Shown here in pieces: positions 1-11,194 of a stretch of DNA of 64,000 nt (its first letter is position 1; each line of letters opens with the position of its first letter). Location of the stretch: contig OY997592.1 in NCBI GenBank assembly GCA_963921825.1, positions 53,340,336 to 53,404,335 on the forward strand, given 5' to 3'. Below the pieces are notes generated by a model. It saw nothing but the letters and a program-made list of their open reading frames with translations. It was not told the origin of the DNA and did not search any database. Source of the DNA: Erodium maritimum. Its lineage: Eukaryota > Streptophyta > Magnoliopsida > Geraniales > Geraniaceae. The position numbers and the translations under genes are program-made.

Positions 1-929
1 GTTGGATTTAGACCTCTTGGTATTAACGGAATATATAGAACTTGAGGCATTGTTACCCATATATAATATGTACAATTCTCCAACCATGTCAGTACTGGTA
101 TAAAACATATCATTGCATAGAACATTGAAAACTCCATTTCCAATATTAACATTATATCCTTCCTTGTCAAACACGGATACAGATATAATATTCCTACTAA
201 AAGTATGTATGCAATATACATTATACAATACTAAGACAAGGCATGTTGGCAAAGCAAGACTCATGGATCCTATAGCAGTTGCCACAACTCTGAGGTCCAT
301 TTCGTGCTTTCCAAACCTCTCCTACTTTCAGCCACCATATATTAGTGCATGTGTGAGATTCAGTCATGGTATCTAATACCCATGAATCTTTGGAAGTAGA
401 GAGATGTAGCTCTATACAGTTAATACCGAATGAAGGCACGGTCCCACCGCCCTTCCTTAGATCATCCAGGTTTCCTGATGAAGGCGCAGTCCTACTGCCC
501 TTCTTCAGATCATCCAGGCTATTTGATGAAGGCGCAGTCCCACTGCCCTTCTTCAGATCATCCGTGAACTTCCTGTAATCCCGGTTCCAATGACTAGGCT
601 GTTGGCAGTAGAAGCAGAAATTCTCAGGTGTCTCATCTTTCCTGCCAAGTGCGTATGGGCCCAGCCCTTGCCACTTCCAATTCCCTTGTTGACCATCAGA
701 ATATCCTTGGATCCCAGATCCCTGAGATATTCTTCTCAGCAGTTAATGACACTTCATGTAACTCTGATATGGTCTTAGAGACAGCCATGTCAAGGACATA
801 TTCTTTGCGTTCAGACTTGAGGACTATCCTCAAAATTCTGTACCAGTCCAAATAGTTTGTCCCATTTAGCTTGACCCTGTCAAGAATGGTTTTTAATGAC
901 AAACTATTAATGTTCGCTGAATTTGCCAT
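1..929 (-). pseudogene. Copia element 1: gag and protease remnant
   Basis: Read on the minus strand, this is the start of a Ty1/Copia polyprotein; the rest lies beyond the left edge. The N-terminal gag reads MANSANINSLSLKTILDRVK then LNGTNYLDWYRILRIVL (about 929-696), the usual 'L.G.NY..W' start of plant Copia gag. Around 560-640 is a zinc knuckle, CFYCQQPSHWNRDY, in which the final cysteine of CX2CX4HX4C has become tyrosine. Near 380-400 is the protease-like WVLDTMTESHTC, with the usual active-site DTG changed to DTM. At 110-220 comes NIISVSVFDKEGYNV, typical of the segment just before GAG-pre-integrase. Frames are broken and a pair of imperfect repeats interrupts gag at 430-570. It encoded capsid and protease for element replication; the changed residues and frame breaks argue that it is dead. 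Confidence 0.85.
430..570. repeat. Imperfect ~57-bp tandem repeat in Copia 1 gag
   Basis: The segment 'gaaggc(a/g)c(a/g)gtcc.ac.gccctt' followed by 'agatcatcc' occurs three times in succession, at roughly 430, 480 and 530. It lies between the zinc-knuckle and protease coding parts of the Copia 1 remnant and encodes a Ser/Leu/Phe-rich stretch on the plus strand. Probably a local expansion in the gag linker. Confidence 0.7.
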
Positions 930-2457
930 TTGATCTACAACAGATAAAATTTAATCAGTAAACTGAATAAATTTTATGAAGATCAAGCTTAAACACCAAC
1001 AATCAATTCTAAACCTTTAGTATCTGAAACCAAGATCCTTGATTTACTCGATTACGCTGAACTAATGCTCACCACTTAATTGAGCTATGTAGGTAGGACT
1101 TCATCCAATCACATCCAATGTGACTCTTGGCTAGGGTATGCACTTATGTACACGACTTACCCTATCTGTTACCCTAGCTCAACCTCAGGCTGAGAATCGT
1201 AGTCGGGTCCACCAATTTTCAACTATGGCCCGTCACTATGTAGGTGCTCCGCTAATGCGCACGACACCCACATATGTCGTCCAAACCTACTACCCCGCTT
1301 TCCCATGGATGCTCCGCTAATGCGCACGACACCCATAGGACGGGGAGGTAGTAAGGTGTTGATAATTGGGAGGTATCGGACATGACCCGTTTTTACTTGT
1401 TCGGTTGTGTTTAAAACTTAGACACATCCTAGATGCGATGAGCACATCAACTACATTCCAAATGCAATGATGCCTCAAATTTCATCCAATGTAATTCTTC
1501 CTTCGAACCCGTCAACTACATCCAATGTAATGACGATTCTAAGGGCTCACACACAAGGATTAAAATTCCAATTTTATCTTTGCATGTGAGGTGATATGCT
1601 CGGTAAATAAAGTTAAGCATGCAATTCTAAAACACATAGAATTAATCATGCATAAACTAAACCAAGCATAAAGCGATAAATGTGCACATAACAGCCCCCC
1701 TAAACTAACTCCCACTAGCTTCTTGAGCTCCACCGACTCCAAGCCGATACCAACACCCGAAAAGCCACCAAATGACCTTTTCGCCCTTTCTTCATCTTGA
1801 GTAAAATATTACAATTTAATACACGACTCGCAGGTCGGGAATAAATAAATATTACAAACAAGTGGTTCGACGACCACACCTTGAAAGAATAATTACACGC
1901 TAACACTAACGGCTCGCAGGCCGTGAAAAGCGATAAATAATTAAATCGAGCTCGGGGCTATTATGTACACCATGCCAACATCACATCACACATCGTGTTA
2001 TCAAACATCATGTGATTTTCCGGTTTTAATTAATAGCCAAGTTTCGAAATTTTTTGATGCTCGGTTTATCGAAACCGTTCAAAAATGAAACTTTTGAACA
2101 TTTGATCTTCGAGTTCGTCATGACGGTTCCAAACTCATCATAACTAACAAAACGGTTTAGCCTTGGCATATCAACCATCCAATGGTCATGCTTGGCCTAG
2201 CTCCGTCCAACGGAACCCCGTTCGGTCCCGATTTCGGCTCCCCGAGAGTCCCGCTCCCGAGACCCGAAAAATCAAAAGAATTTCAAAATTTCCAGATTTG
2301 AAATAATTTTCAAAAATTCATTTTACATGCATTAAATCCATAAACAAGTATTTAAAACATGTTATCAAACAATTTAGCAAAACAACATGCCAAAAACGAA
2401 ACTTTCAAGCAAAACCGAAACTTTGAACACCGTCTTGTGAATCCCGAAGGTAGCACG
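930..2457 (-). other. Copia 1 leader (untranslated region between primer site and gag)
   Basis: No convincing coding sequence lies in these 1.5 kb, which separate the primer-binding site from the gag start on the minus strand. A 27-bp segment containing 'gctccgctaatgcgcacgac' occurs twice (about 1247 and 1310). The length is unusual for a Copia leader and could reflect extra inserted sequence that I cannot resolve. Confidence 0.5.
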
Positions 2458-2469
2458 GCTCTGATACCA
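2458..2469 (-). other. Copia 1 primer-binding site (initiator tRNA-Met)
   Basis: On the minus strand this reads TGGTATCAGAGC, the exact complement of the 3' end of plant initiator tRNA-Met including CCA. It lies one base inside the LTR end at 2471, the normal position for minus-strand DNA priming. Confidence 0.92.
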
Positions 2470-4251
2470 CTGTTGGGTCTCGAGGTAGGGTTGGAGATGA
2501 ACCAACTCGCAGCGGAAAATCAATGAAAACCAAGAGACGATTAAAACCATGAAACAACTAACAAAGAATGGATTCACAAGAGAAAAATTCAGCACTAGTT
2601 CTTACCAAAACAAGAACACCGGTTAACGAATGATTGGCTTGAGTCTCCAAGACGCCTACGTATCCACATGGGAATCAAAGCCACGTAGTTCTTCTCTTTG
2701 AGGACTCAAGAACACAAAATGGAGGTGGGAACTTGCCAAACCCGAAATTGCAAGGAAAGGAAGAGAGAAGTTGTGTTTCCTATTCTTGTCTTGTGTTTGT
2801 TATGTTGAAAAAAGATGATTTAAACATAACAAAACCCATACTTGTCCAACTAAAGGCATGGGACAAGTATGGTGTCAAGTAAGGTGTAAATAGGACAAAG
2901 TATGGCAAGACAAGATTGGGTTAGGTGGTGAATCACCAACACCTTAATCCTTGTCTTGCTCACTTAGTACTAATTAATCAAGACTTGATTAATTAGTTCC
3001 ATGGGCCTTGGTTGCATGGGCCTTTCATGGGCCTCTTGGAACATGGCACGTGGTCATTTCCAACGAGGTCTCGTGATTCGCTCATCGCCTCCAAGCCTTC
3101 CATACCAGAAATGTCCAACATTATCCGACGCGATCAATCCCAAGACTCCAAGCTTTGTCTTGATCCGTAAAGTCCTATTCACTTACGGGCACATGACTCA
3201 AAACCCAGTTTTGATCATGTCCCGAGACAACTCCCTTTTGGCCATTCTCCATAAATGTGTCAATGAGTTTCATCCTCCGGTGTGACCCTTAGGTTTATGC
3301 ATGTCAATAGATCAACGTAAAATCCCATTTTACTTGATCCTATTTAAGTGGCAACTAACGAGACTTTAGTATTGCCTGACACTGCATAACGAATCGACCA
3401 TGTCGATTCTAACCTTTCCGTCATCCCTGTCATTATCCTTTTATCTCCGATATCCTGATTGAGATAAGGCATAGAGCCGTCATCCTTATTATTCTCAATC
3501 ACCGTTCCTTGATATGTAAGATGACTGAAGATATGATACCCAGTATCATGTGCATGGCCATGCTATTCTTTCAGTCACTCTCGATCAAGCGGCCGAGAAC
3601 CAATATCTTTCACATACCTCAGTATGAAGGATAAATCCCTTAGCCGCCTTTCGTGTCACTCATGTAGCCCGTCTGTCACGCCCCAATTTCAGTAAACCGA
3701 ACTAGGGACGCGAACGTTTAAAAACATGAACACTTGAAACCTGTTTTCAATAAAAGCTTTGAAATTTCCATTTACTTCTCAAAATAATAGTATTTACAAT
3801 ACAAAAACGTCCCAACAAGTGGACAAGGTACAACATCCGTTACTGGACTCAACAAAAAGTAAAGACCAGACTCCGCTCCAAGCTCCATGAACTTCAAGAG
3901 CTAACCTAGTCCGTCCGGTGATCAGTACCTGTAGGAAAAGCAGCTAGGGGTGAGCGTTCGCTCACCTCCACGGATAACAGACTGACTATGGCATAATTAG
4001 CAGAAAAAGCCAGTAACACTAAAACCAAACCCAACGCCGGGACTACAGTCCCCAACTCAAGTACTCAACTGACCCACAACCCGTCACCTTCCTCAACAGA
4101 CTCGACACTCGATAAAAACAGTGTAGACCCGATACAACTATCGACGACCTCCTCAAGGACTCGAACGAAACGACACAACACCAAACAAGATCACAAAGGA
4201 TCGCACACCAGCTGCTCAGTAACCAATCTCAATCAGGTCAGGGTTCGACCT

Positions 4252-4588
4252 ATCGCAATTCCTCGACACGAAGTCGGATCAGGCTGTCGACCTTTCAAAC
4301 TCGCAATTCCTCGACACTAAGTCGGATCAGGCTGTCGACCTTTAAAACTCGCAATTCATCGACACTAAGTCGGATCAGGCTGTCGACCTTTAGAACTCGC
4401 AATTCATCGACACTAAGTCGGATCAGGCTGTCGACCTTTAAAACTCGCAATTCATCGACACTAAGTCGGATCAGGCTGTCGACCTTTAGAACTCGCAATT
4501 CATCGACACTAAGTCGGATCAGGCTGTCGACCTTTAAAACTCGCAATTCATCGACACTAAGTCGGATCAGGCTGTCGACCTTTAGAAC
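4252..4588. repeat. 48-bp tandem array, seven copies, in Gypsy solo LTR
   Basis: The core gtcggatcaggctgtcgacc recurs at 4273, 4321, 4369, 4417, 4465, 4513 and 4561, exactly 48 bp apart. Because 48 is divisible by three, the array makes a repetitive minus-strand open frame with a 16-residue period (RVLKVDSLIRLSVDEL). That frame is an artefact of the repeat and not evidence of a protein. Confidence 0.95.
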
Positions 4589-4728
4589 TCACCACCCCAG
4601 GTAACCACAATCACAATCACAGGCAAGTTCAATCACACAGGCACTCAAGGCCACTCAAGACACCTCAACAGTCAAGACTCGGGTTCAACAACCCCACAGG
4701 CACTCACTGCCACTCAAGACACCAAATT

Positions 4729-4881
4729 AAATACACGGCTCTCATGGCCACCCCGACTCAACAATTAAATACGGGCTCTCAAGGCCACCCAAACTCAACA
4801 ATTAAACACGGGCTCTCAAGGCCACCCAAACTCAACAATTAAATACAGGCTCTCAAGGCCACCCAAACTCAACAATTAAAT
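4729..4881. repeat. 37-bp tandem array, four copies, in Gypsy solo LTR
   Basis: Four copies of a unit containing ggctctcaaggccacccaaa and ending 'ctcaacaattaaa' lie in succession just downstream of the 48-bp array. The first copy is the most diverged. Confidence 0.88.
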
Positions 4882-7079
4882 AAAACGCACGACAACCTCC
4901 GGCATACTCGATGCCTCCAACGGTCCTAAAATCACTAGTTTCACAAACAACCTCCGGGCATGGTCATATGCCTCCAGTAATTCAATTATCGCTAAGTTCT
5001 CTGTTCCTACGACACTACTAAGTGTCACATGCTTTTCTCTTGAACGCTACAATCCCGTATCATGTTTTTCTAATAATTAAATAAATCTACTCAACCCACG
5101 ACACCCCGGTGTCACTTGCAATTCTACTATTAACTTTCCCTAATCAGGGCCGAGATCCGGCTACTTTTCCCTACCTCGTATATAGATCCAAAAGCGGTCC
5201 AACAAAACCCGAAGTACACCCAGTCACTCGCCGAGCTTCCCTTTGTCTCGGTCCGTAGCACGATCTAACAGAACACAAATTTAAAGTACTTTTAAACTAG
5301 TACGAATAAACCGAAAAATAACATACTTAACGCCCAAACGTAACCCCGACAATGCCGATCACTCCCAAACTTCCCCATTACTCGATATTGCCGAAAAAGG
5401 ACCCGTAAGGGCCAGATTCGCCCGACATGGCGAATCTGCCCGGTTTTGGTTAATTGCCTTCCGGGGCTCCAAAAGCCCCCGTTTTCGTTTCCACGGTCTT
5501 AGAATAAATCAAGGAACTCAACGCACTTGACGGAATCGAATTCCGACTTCTAAATCAATTAATTAACGTTTAAAGTTTCCCAAAACCTGTTAATTACAAC
5601 TTCTCCAATTTAATTCCAAAATTCGATTCGATTTGGGATAAATGGTCCGGGGAACGTTTTAAACTACCCGAGTAATTAAAACACGAACAACCGAGCACGT
5701 GGGCCCCACCCAAAGGGCTTGGCCGTGCCCTAGGGTTTGAGGGAGGGGCTCGGCCACCAAGTGGTGGCTGCTGCCACCTCCGGCCAGCCACCACATGGCC
5801 GGCCGGCCACCACCCACGGTGGCCGGAGCTCCTCCCGAGCCTCCGGTCATCGGAAAACGTGAAATTTCTCTCCCAAACACCTCTAAAACGTCTCCAACAC
5901 CTCTCTAATCTCTACACAACCCTAAACCAAATTTTATAACCAAACTCTAGCTCTTGAAAATAATCGAAACGAGAATCGGTTCGGGTATTACCGTAGAGGA
6001 GAATGAGGGGAACGTGATTGCTCTTTGCTTCAAGACGATCCAAAGGTTTGATTTTCCTCCAAACCCTAACTTCCCTCTCTTCCTTCTTCTTCTTCTTCTC
6101 CTTCTCTCTCTAAACTCTCTCTTCTTCTTTTCTAATTAAAATAACTAACACAAAACACAACTTTCCCCCCTTTAACCATGTGTTTCGGCCAACACACCAC
6201 AACCATCCATTTTCCCCCCAAAACTAACTCCACCAAGTAGTTGACATGTGTCAAGGTGGGTCCCACACCTTTTGGAAAATATCTAGTTGATATTTTCCAA
6301 TCAGATTCGCGAAAAAAGGACGTTTCGGGCCCCGAACGGGCACTTTTCCCAAGAAAATTTTAAACTGGACGGGCTTCAAGGAAACGGCCCAACTAAGACC
6401 GCTACGACGACGGCTAAGCTTTTCGGGTCCAAAACGGTCCTCGAATGGACCAAAACGTCGCTCGGGTGACTTTTCCAGCAAAAAATCAATCTTTCCCAAA
6501 TTGACCAGAAAGTTGCCCTGAGTCCCCCGTAACTCATTTTAGTCGATAACGGGGTCAACTTAAGTCCGGTATGACCCTCGGGGTCAATTTAAGTTAAGTT
6601 AAGTGTCTGTCTTAAAAATTTTAAATTTTCCTATTTTTCGCAGGTTTGACTGAGAGTGACCGGGAGTGGTTATTACACCGTCCCCAAGCCAATCCTGGCC
6701 GTTATGGAAGCCCTGTTACGGACAACGTTAGGCTCAGGTCAAACTCAATTGTTGACTACATAGCAATCACAAAGACTCCTTGGTCTAAGGATACATGACA
6801 AGCTACGACACTGAATATGTTCATGACTTAATCTATGGCACATATTCAGGGCGGGTCGTCCAATATCATGTCCCACATGATATCTATGATCAGACTCTGG
6901 AATCTCCTTCCAATGACTAACAGAACGTAAGCCATAAAGAACCATCTTTCATACTAGTCGCTTATAGTGAAGCTTTGTTGACTAGGGACCCATCGAGTGT
7001 GATCTATCTCGATCTATGGTTCTATTCGCATGGTGGGCATATATCAGAGCACACATCGATATATTACTCCAACACATAA

Positions 7080-7393
7080 GTAATATAAAGCCGCTTTAAT
7101 TTTATTGCTAACGATGATATATACATTTGGACATTTAGGATTGAACTATGGGCACTAAGACTAATAGTGAGCTCACCAGCATTATCAAGACGAATAGATT
7201 TAATGGGATGATCAGGGAAGTGTGCCCTCAGGTTAATGATTTGTGCCAGCAGTTTAGCGAACGCAATATTTCGCGTTAACAACAAACATACAGGAGACCA
7301 TCTGCTGGATGTGTCTATCAGGACCATGAAATAACTGAATGGTCTACTAGCTGGATGTATATGGCCACATATATCTCCCTGAATCCTCTGCAA
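7080..7393 (-). pseudogene. Copia 2 integrase core fragment
   Basis: The minus-strand reading contains QGDICGHIHPASRPFSYFMV, then LIDTSSRWSPVCLLLTRNIA and IKSIRLDNAGE. These correspond to the Copia integrase core with its first and second catalytic aspartates. The domain is cut at 7080 by insertion of Copia element 1, so the third catalytic residue, reverse transcriptase and RNase H are missing from the window. The element would have integrated cDNA in the nucleus; this copy cannot. Confidence 0.85.
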
Positions 7394-7432
7394 GAAAGAT
7401 GGAGATTCAATATTAATCTTGGTTAGCGAAGG

Positions 7433-8047
7433 TCAGACCACTAATTTTCCTTGTGAACAAGTTGTACATGATATCTCATTAGACATTAGGATCTTCTGGC
7501 CCTTTAATGAATGTCCACATGAGTTTTCAACAATCCTACGCATCATCGTCGATCCCGGATGACCAAGACAATTGTGCCAAAGCATAAAAGCATTTGGATT
7601 AATGAACTTCTGGTTCATTATAGCGTAGGTCTCAATTGGCCTTATGGTTGTATAATACAAACCTTATGATAGGGCTTGTAATTTTTCATGTACATGTTTT
7701 TCGCCATTTTTATTACTTCTGGTGATACAGAGAAACTCAATCTTAGTATCATTTCTGGTCTTGACATGATACCCGTTGTCACGAATATCCTTAAAGCTAA
7801 GTAGATTTCTTCTGGATCTACTTGCATATAAAGTATTATGGGTACTCAACCTTGTTCCATTTTCTAATACCAAGGTAGCTCTTCTGGAGCCTTCTATTAA
7901 ATTTCCAGTACTCATAATGGTGCTAACATTCGCTTCAACCAAGGTTAGATAAGAAAAATATTTCTTGTTTGTTAAGATTGTGTGCGTCGTCGCGCAATCA
8001 ACAATACACAAGTCTCCATCATTTCTGCAAGCACATAAGATATCCAT
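7433..8047 (-). pseudogene. Copia 2 protease and GAG-pre-integrase region
   Basis: From 8047 downwards, the minus strand gives CIVDCATTHTILTNKKYF. This is the Copia aspartic protease active-site region, where relatives usually have DSATTHTIL, so the Ser is replaced by Cys. It is followed by SRRNLLSFKDIRDNGYHV. After a frame change, FMLWHNCLGHPGSTMMRRIV and CTTCSQGK form the HHCC zinc-binding GAG-pre-integrase domain. The frame breaks near 7660 show the copy is decayed. It continues directly into the integrase fragment at 7080-7393. Confidence 0.85.
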
Positions 8048-8169
8048 ATCCTTTCACAAACAAAAGGTATTACATTAGTTTGCATTCTTAAGAAAGGATT
8101 ACAAAAACATCATATACACACATTACATTAACCTAAAAGAAAGGGGAATACTGAAAAAACACAAGTTAA

Positions 8170-9249
8170 GCCATATTTTAATCATGGTGCACATTTATGT
8201 CATCATCCTTAAAGAAGTCGGAGACTATAAGCTTGACCGGAGCATCTTCGGGGCTCTCATGATCTGCAAGCTTGATCAAAGCATCTTCAGGGCACGCATG
8301 ATCAATAAAGTTTGTCTCAATGATCTTATCATTTCCCTTGATTGATTCTTGGTATAACTTCACCAAGTGACTTGGTATGTGACATACGCGTGACCAATGA
8401 TCAGCTCCTCCACATCGTTAACACCTAGTTTCAGCATTTATGGGAGTCTGGTTCTGAGGGCTCTTTCTTTTCTCATATTTATCATATCGGTTCCGCTTCT
8501 GGGGATATACCATGTTATCTCTTCCACAAGGTTGGAAATTGCTATGCCCATAACTGTGACTACGACCACGACCACGTCCACGACCTCGACTTTGACCTCT
8601 AGAGGGTTCTCGGCCTCGTTTGTGTCCAGAGCTACCATCTTATCTTGTCGCATTCGCTTCAGGGAATGGAGAACTGCCTATAGGCCGAGTTTGATGGTTC
8701 TTCATTAATAGCTCGTTATTTTTCTCAACAACGAGTAGACACGCAACCAGGTCTGTGAATTTCTAAAACTTTCTTTCTCGATATTGCTGCTGCAGAAGCA
8801 TATTCGAGGGGTGGAATGTGGAGAATGTTTTCTCAAGCATGGACTCGTCAATTATCTTTTCACCACAACTACGAAGCTTGGAAAAAATTATAAACATGGC
8901 CGAATTGTACTCATTTACAGACTTAAAGTCTTGTAACCTGAGGTTAGACCAATCATATAGGGCACAAGGGAGGGCTATTGCTTTCATATGCTCAAATATC
9001 TCCTTGAGCTGAACCCATGAACTAAAGGGATCTTCGTCAGCCAGATATTCAAGTCGTAGGTCTTTATACATATGATGACAGATTAATATTGTGGTCGAGA
9101 CTTTGTTTTTAACAGATTCGCTATTCCCTTCTACTATGGTGTCTCCAAGATTCTGAGATCTTAAGTGGAGAGTCGTATCCAACGCCCATTCACAATAATT
9201 CTTCCCGTCCAATTTGAGGGGTGTATAACTGAACTTTGACAGGTTATCC
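8170..9249 (-). pseudogene. Copia 2 gag with stop inside the zinc knuckle
   Basis: The gag (UBN2-type) starts at 9249 with MDNLSKFSYTPLKLDGKNYC then EWALDTTLHLRSQNL. It runs about 160 residues in frame, including LADEDPFSSWVQLKEIFEHM and LPCALYDWSNLRLQDFKSVN. Further on, near 8376-8420, a CX2CX4HX4C zinc knuckle (C*RCGGADHWSRVC) has a stop codon at its second position. Family members form the virus-like particle and bind RNA. The segment belongs to the same minus-strand element as the protease and integrase fragments to its left. Confidence 0.85.
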
Positions 9250-9339
9250 ATCCTGCACATTGATCAAAATAATTACATGCCAGGATTATGACATATATTA
9301 TCTTTATCATACTCGACTTCAGGTCGTTAGTATTTTATT

Positions 9340-9590
9340 TTGGAACTTCTGGTCCAATATGCATCGGGTCGTTGGTAATGTGTATTTGGAACTTCTGGTC
9401 CAATATATATCGGATCTCTGGTACTATGTATTTGGAACGTCTGGTCCAATATGCCTCAATCCACTGGTATTTGGAACTTCGGGTCCAACATACCATCATA
9501 TTTATAAGCTTCAGGCTATAAATCAAGTTGCATGTTACATGCAAGTAGTTTCTGCATCTTGGAACTTCAGGCCCAAATGCTTCGGTTTCA
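9340..9590. repeat. Short dispersed tandem motif in Copia 2 leader
   Basis: The motif ttggaacttctggtccaata or close variants occurs five times, near 9342, 9388, 9432, 9470 and 9559, with spacers of irregular length. It lies in the untranslated leader between gag and the LTR of Copia 2. Confidence 0.75.
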
Positions 9591-9629
9591 ACAAGTCTTT
9601 GATGATAAGAACACAAATAATAAGCATCA

Positions 9630-9751
9630 AATTTCTGATGTGAAAGATCTAATGTAAATTGGTGATCACAGAGCATACTTATCAAGAAATCATCCGAATT
9701 TCTGATGTGAAAGATCCAATATGAATTGCCGATCACAGAGCATACTTATCA
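9630..9751. repeat. ~55-bp direct duplication in Copia 2 leader
   Basis: The segments 9630-9684 and 9696-9751 both read 'tttctgatgtgaaagatc...' and end 'gatcacagagcatacttatca', with a handful of substitutions. They are separated by about 11 bp. Confidence 0.85.
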
Positions 9752-9851
9752 GGACGTCTTAACTTGAACATGCATAAACAAGTATGACTCAAGTATGAAT
9801 AAGTACAAACCTTTCTATACCTGAACGGTAGGACAAATCGTGATGATAACG

Positions 9852-10619
9852 TGTTGTAAAAATCATGTTTGATCGGAACCAACACCAACACACCAATAGC
9901 TCAGAGTAATACGAAGGTTGGTGTATATGGGTTGGTTACCAAGCAAGACAAGAAAGAACACTTGAGAATTAGAGTAGAGAGAACTTTTATTAATTTCTTG
10001 AGAACTTTACTACAAGATGAGAGTGTTGGGTGTGTGTTGTGTTGTGCTGTGTTGGATTGTATATTCTAATACAAGGAGTTGACACCTCTATTTATAGTAA
10101 CTAAGAACACATGAGGTAATGCCACATATACTACTAACATGCAATTAGTGGTGGCAAGCTAATTGTGGTGGCCACATGTGGAATTAGGATGCATCTTCAT
10201 AACAATGGATACCCTTCTCAAATCTCTGAAACGTCAGAGCCGGCCTCCTAAGTTTTTAAAGGATTTTTATCACTAAATCCAAACCCAGAGGGGGTCGTTT
10301 TGTTTGGTTCTTTTGTGTTCACTTTTTTTGGGCTAACTGTTTCGGATTTGTTCCCGCCTTTTTTGGGCTTTGGACTAATTGTTTCGGGTTTGTTCCCGCC
10401 TTTTTCGGGATTTGGACCCTTAGCTCTATTCAAGAGTTCCCTTTTTATCGTTGTTTTCTTGGCCTCTTCCTCCTTGAAAGGGGTTTTTCTTAATAAAATT
10501 TTCGAGCTTATAAAAAAAAGAACACATGAAGTAATGCCACATATACTACTACCATGCAATTAGTGGTGGCATGCTAATTGTGGTGGCCACATGTGGCATT
10601 AGGATGCCACTCCATAACA
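9852..10619 (-). mobile_element. Copia 2 5' LTR with nested LINE tail
   Basis: The LTR starts TGTTGTAAAA at 9852, just after a primer-like segment cgtgatgataacg (9839-9851). On the minus strand that segment reads CGTTATCATCACG, the form common in plant Copia elements primed internally on tRNA-Met. The far end is put at CCATAACA, 10619. On the minus strand a strong TATA box, ACTATAAATAGAGG, sits at about 10087-10100 and would drive element transcription. After removal of the LINE tail and duplicated sequence, about 350 bp of LTR remain. The right end is inferred from the TGTTATGG terminus and is less certain than the left. Confidence 0.7.
10087..10100 (-). promoter_or_regulatory. TATA box of Copia 2 LTR
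   Basis: The minus strand reads CTATAAATAG, a near-perfect plant TATA box, inside the Copia 2 LTR and oriented towards its gag. Confidence 0.65.
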
Positions 10620-10625
10620 ATGGAT
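10103..10625 (+). mobile_element. LINE 3' tail flanked by a 108-bp direct repeat
   Basis: Segments 10103-10210 and 10518-10625 are 108-bp direct repeats of the Copia 2 LTR, differing at about seven positions. Between them (10211-10517) lies sequence ending 'ttttcgagcttataaaaaaa', a poly(A) tail. The same tail occurs at the 3' end of the LINE remnant at about 63000-63043. Near its start the insert encodes SRPPKFLKDFYH, matching SRPPKHLTEFY in that remnant. This is a 5'-truncated LINE copy with a very long target-site duplication. Confidence 0.8.
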
Positions 10626-11194
10626 TGTTTTTGAACAATTTATTATATTGATCTTAGAAACGTAAATGGTACATCGAGTCTGATGATCAGGGTTAAACGG
10701 AAAATAACAAGAATTTAACAAACAAGATAATCAATCTTGACTCTACTTGAGATAAATACGAATATTTAATTGTTGTTTGGCCTTTTGAAGAGGGCCATCA
10801 GATAGCTAAAATAAGTGTACGACTTGATCAGGGATCGTAGTAATTGATGAAGGAAACCAGATAGGGGTCGGAATGATGTCTCTCTCTAATGACTCGCATT
10901 CTCGAGGGATACTCATTTATCTAGGCGAGGTTGTTTCCCAGCCTTCGCTTGATTCACCCGTGACTCTTTTGTGGATACCATGTTAGTGAGGCTTAGTGCC
11001 CTCTTCCTGGCCGAGGTCTTATTCGAATCAATGGTTGCTTGCGGAATAATAGCTACGATAAAAAATCAATTTTGAAAATTTGAAGATGAATGAAGTGCAA
11101 TTTTGACATTTCATGGTGATGGGTATTTTGGATTTTTTACTCTTTGGATAGAAAAATAACATAAAGTTAACGGTGAGGTATCAAACTGTGGTTA
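10626..11194. other. Unassigned intergenic sequence
   Basis: AT-rich DNA with no convincing coding frame, element terminus or repeat that I can identify. Confidence 0.5.

Larger units (their letters stand above)
3674..6677 (-). mobile_element. Gypsy solo LTR (minus), target duplication CCGTC
   Basis: The element starts TGTCACGCCCC at 3674 and ends GGTTATTACA at 6677. On the minus strand it therefore runs TGTAATAACC ... GGGGCGTGACA, the same terminal layout as the other Gypsy LTRs in this window. It is flanked by identical 5-bp sequences CCGTC at 3669-3673 and 6678-6682, which proves insertion as a unit. There is no internal region, so it is a solo LTR left by LTR-LTR recombination. It contains two tandem arrays (about 4252-4588 and 4729-4881) and a pyrimidine-rich tract near 6070-6130. 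Confidence 0.93.
2471..7074 (-). mobile_element. Copia 1 5' LTR, split by a Gypsy solo LTR
   Basis: The LTR begins TGTTGG at 2471 and ends CCAACA at 7074, giving the inverted TG...CA termini expected of an LTR. The primer-binding site directly follows on the minus strand. Removing the inserted 3674-6677 solo LTR and one target duplication leaves about 1.6 kb of LTR: 2471-3673 plus 6683-7074. The five bases after it (7075-7079, CATAA) should be its own target duplication; the partner is outside the window. A 'ccaaca' at 3115-3120 could be mistaken for the LTR end, but the sequence resumes seamlessly beyond the solo LTR, so the longer reading is preferred. The LTR carries no host gene. Confidence 0.78.

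Noticed and set aside
3111..3120. Right end of the Copia 1 LTR at CCAACA, 3120
   Set aside because: A better CCAACA terminus at 7074 abuts Copia 2 integrase sequence, and the DNA between fits one long LTR once the solo LTR is removed.
4295..4546. Repetitive 83-residue protein (RVLKVDSLIRLSVDEL repeats)
   Set aside because: Created by the 48-bp tandem array, whose length is a multiple of three; inside a solo LTR with no start context.
5594..5880. Pro/Gly-rich minus frames near 5.7 kb
   Set aside because: GC-rich part of the Gypsy solo LTR; no similarity to a host protein seen.
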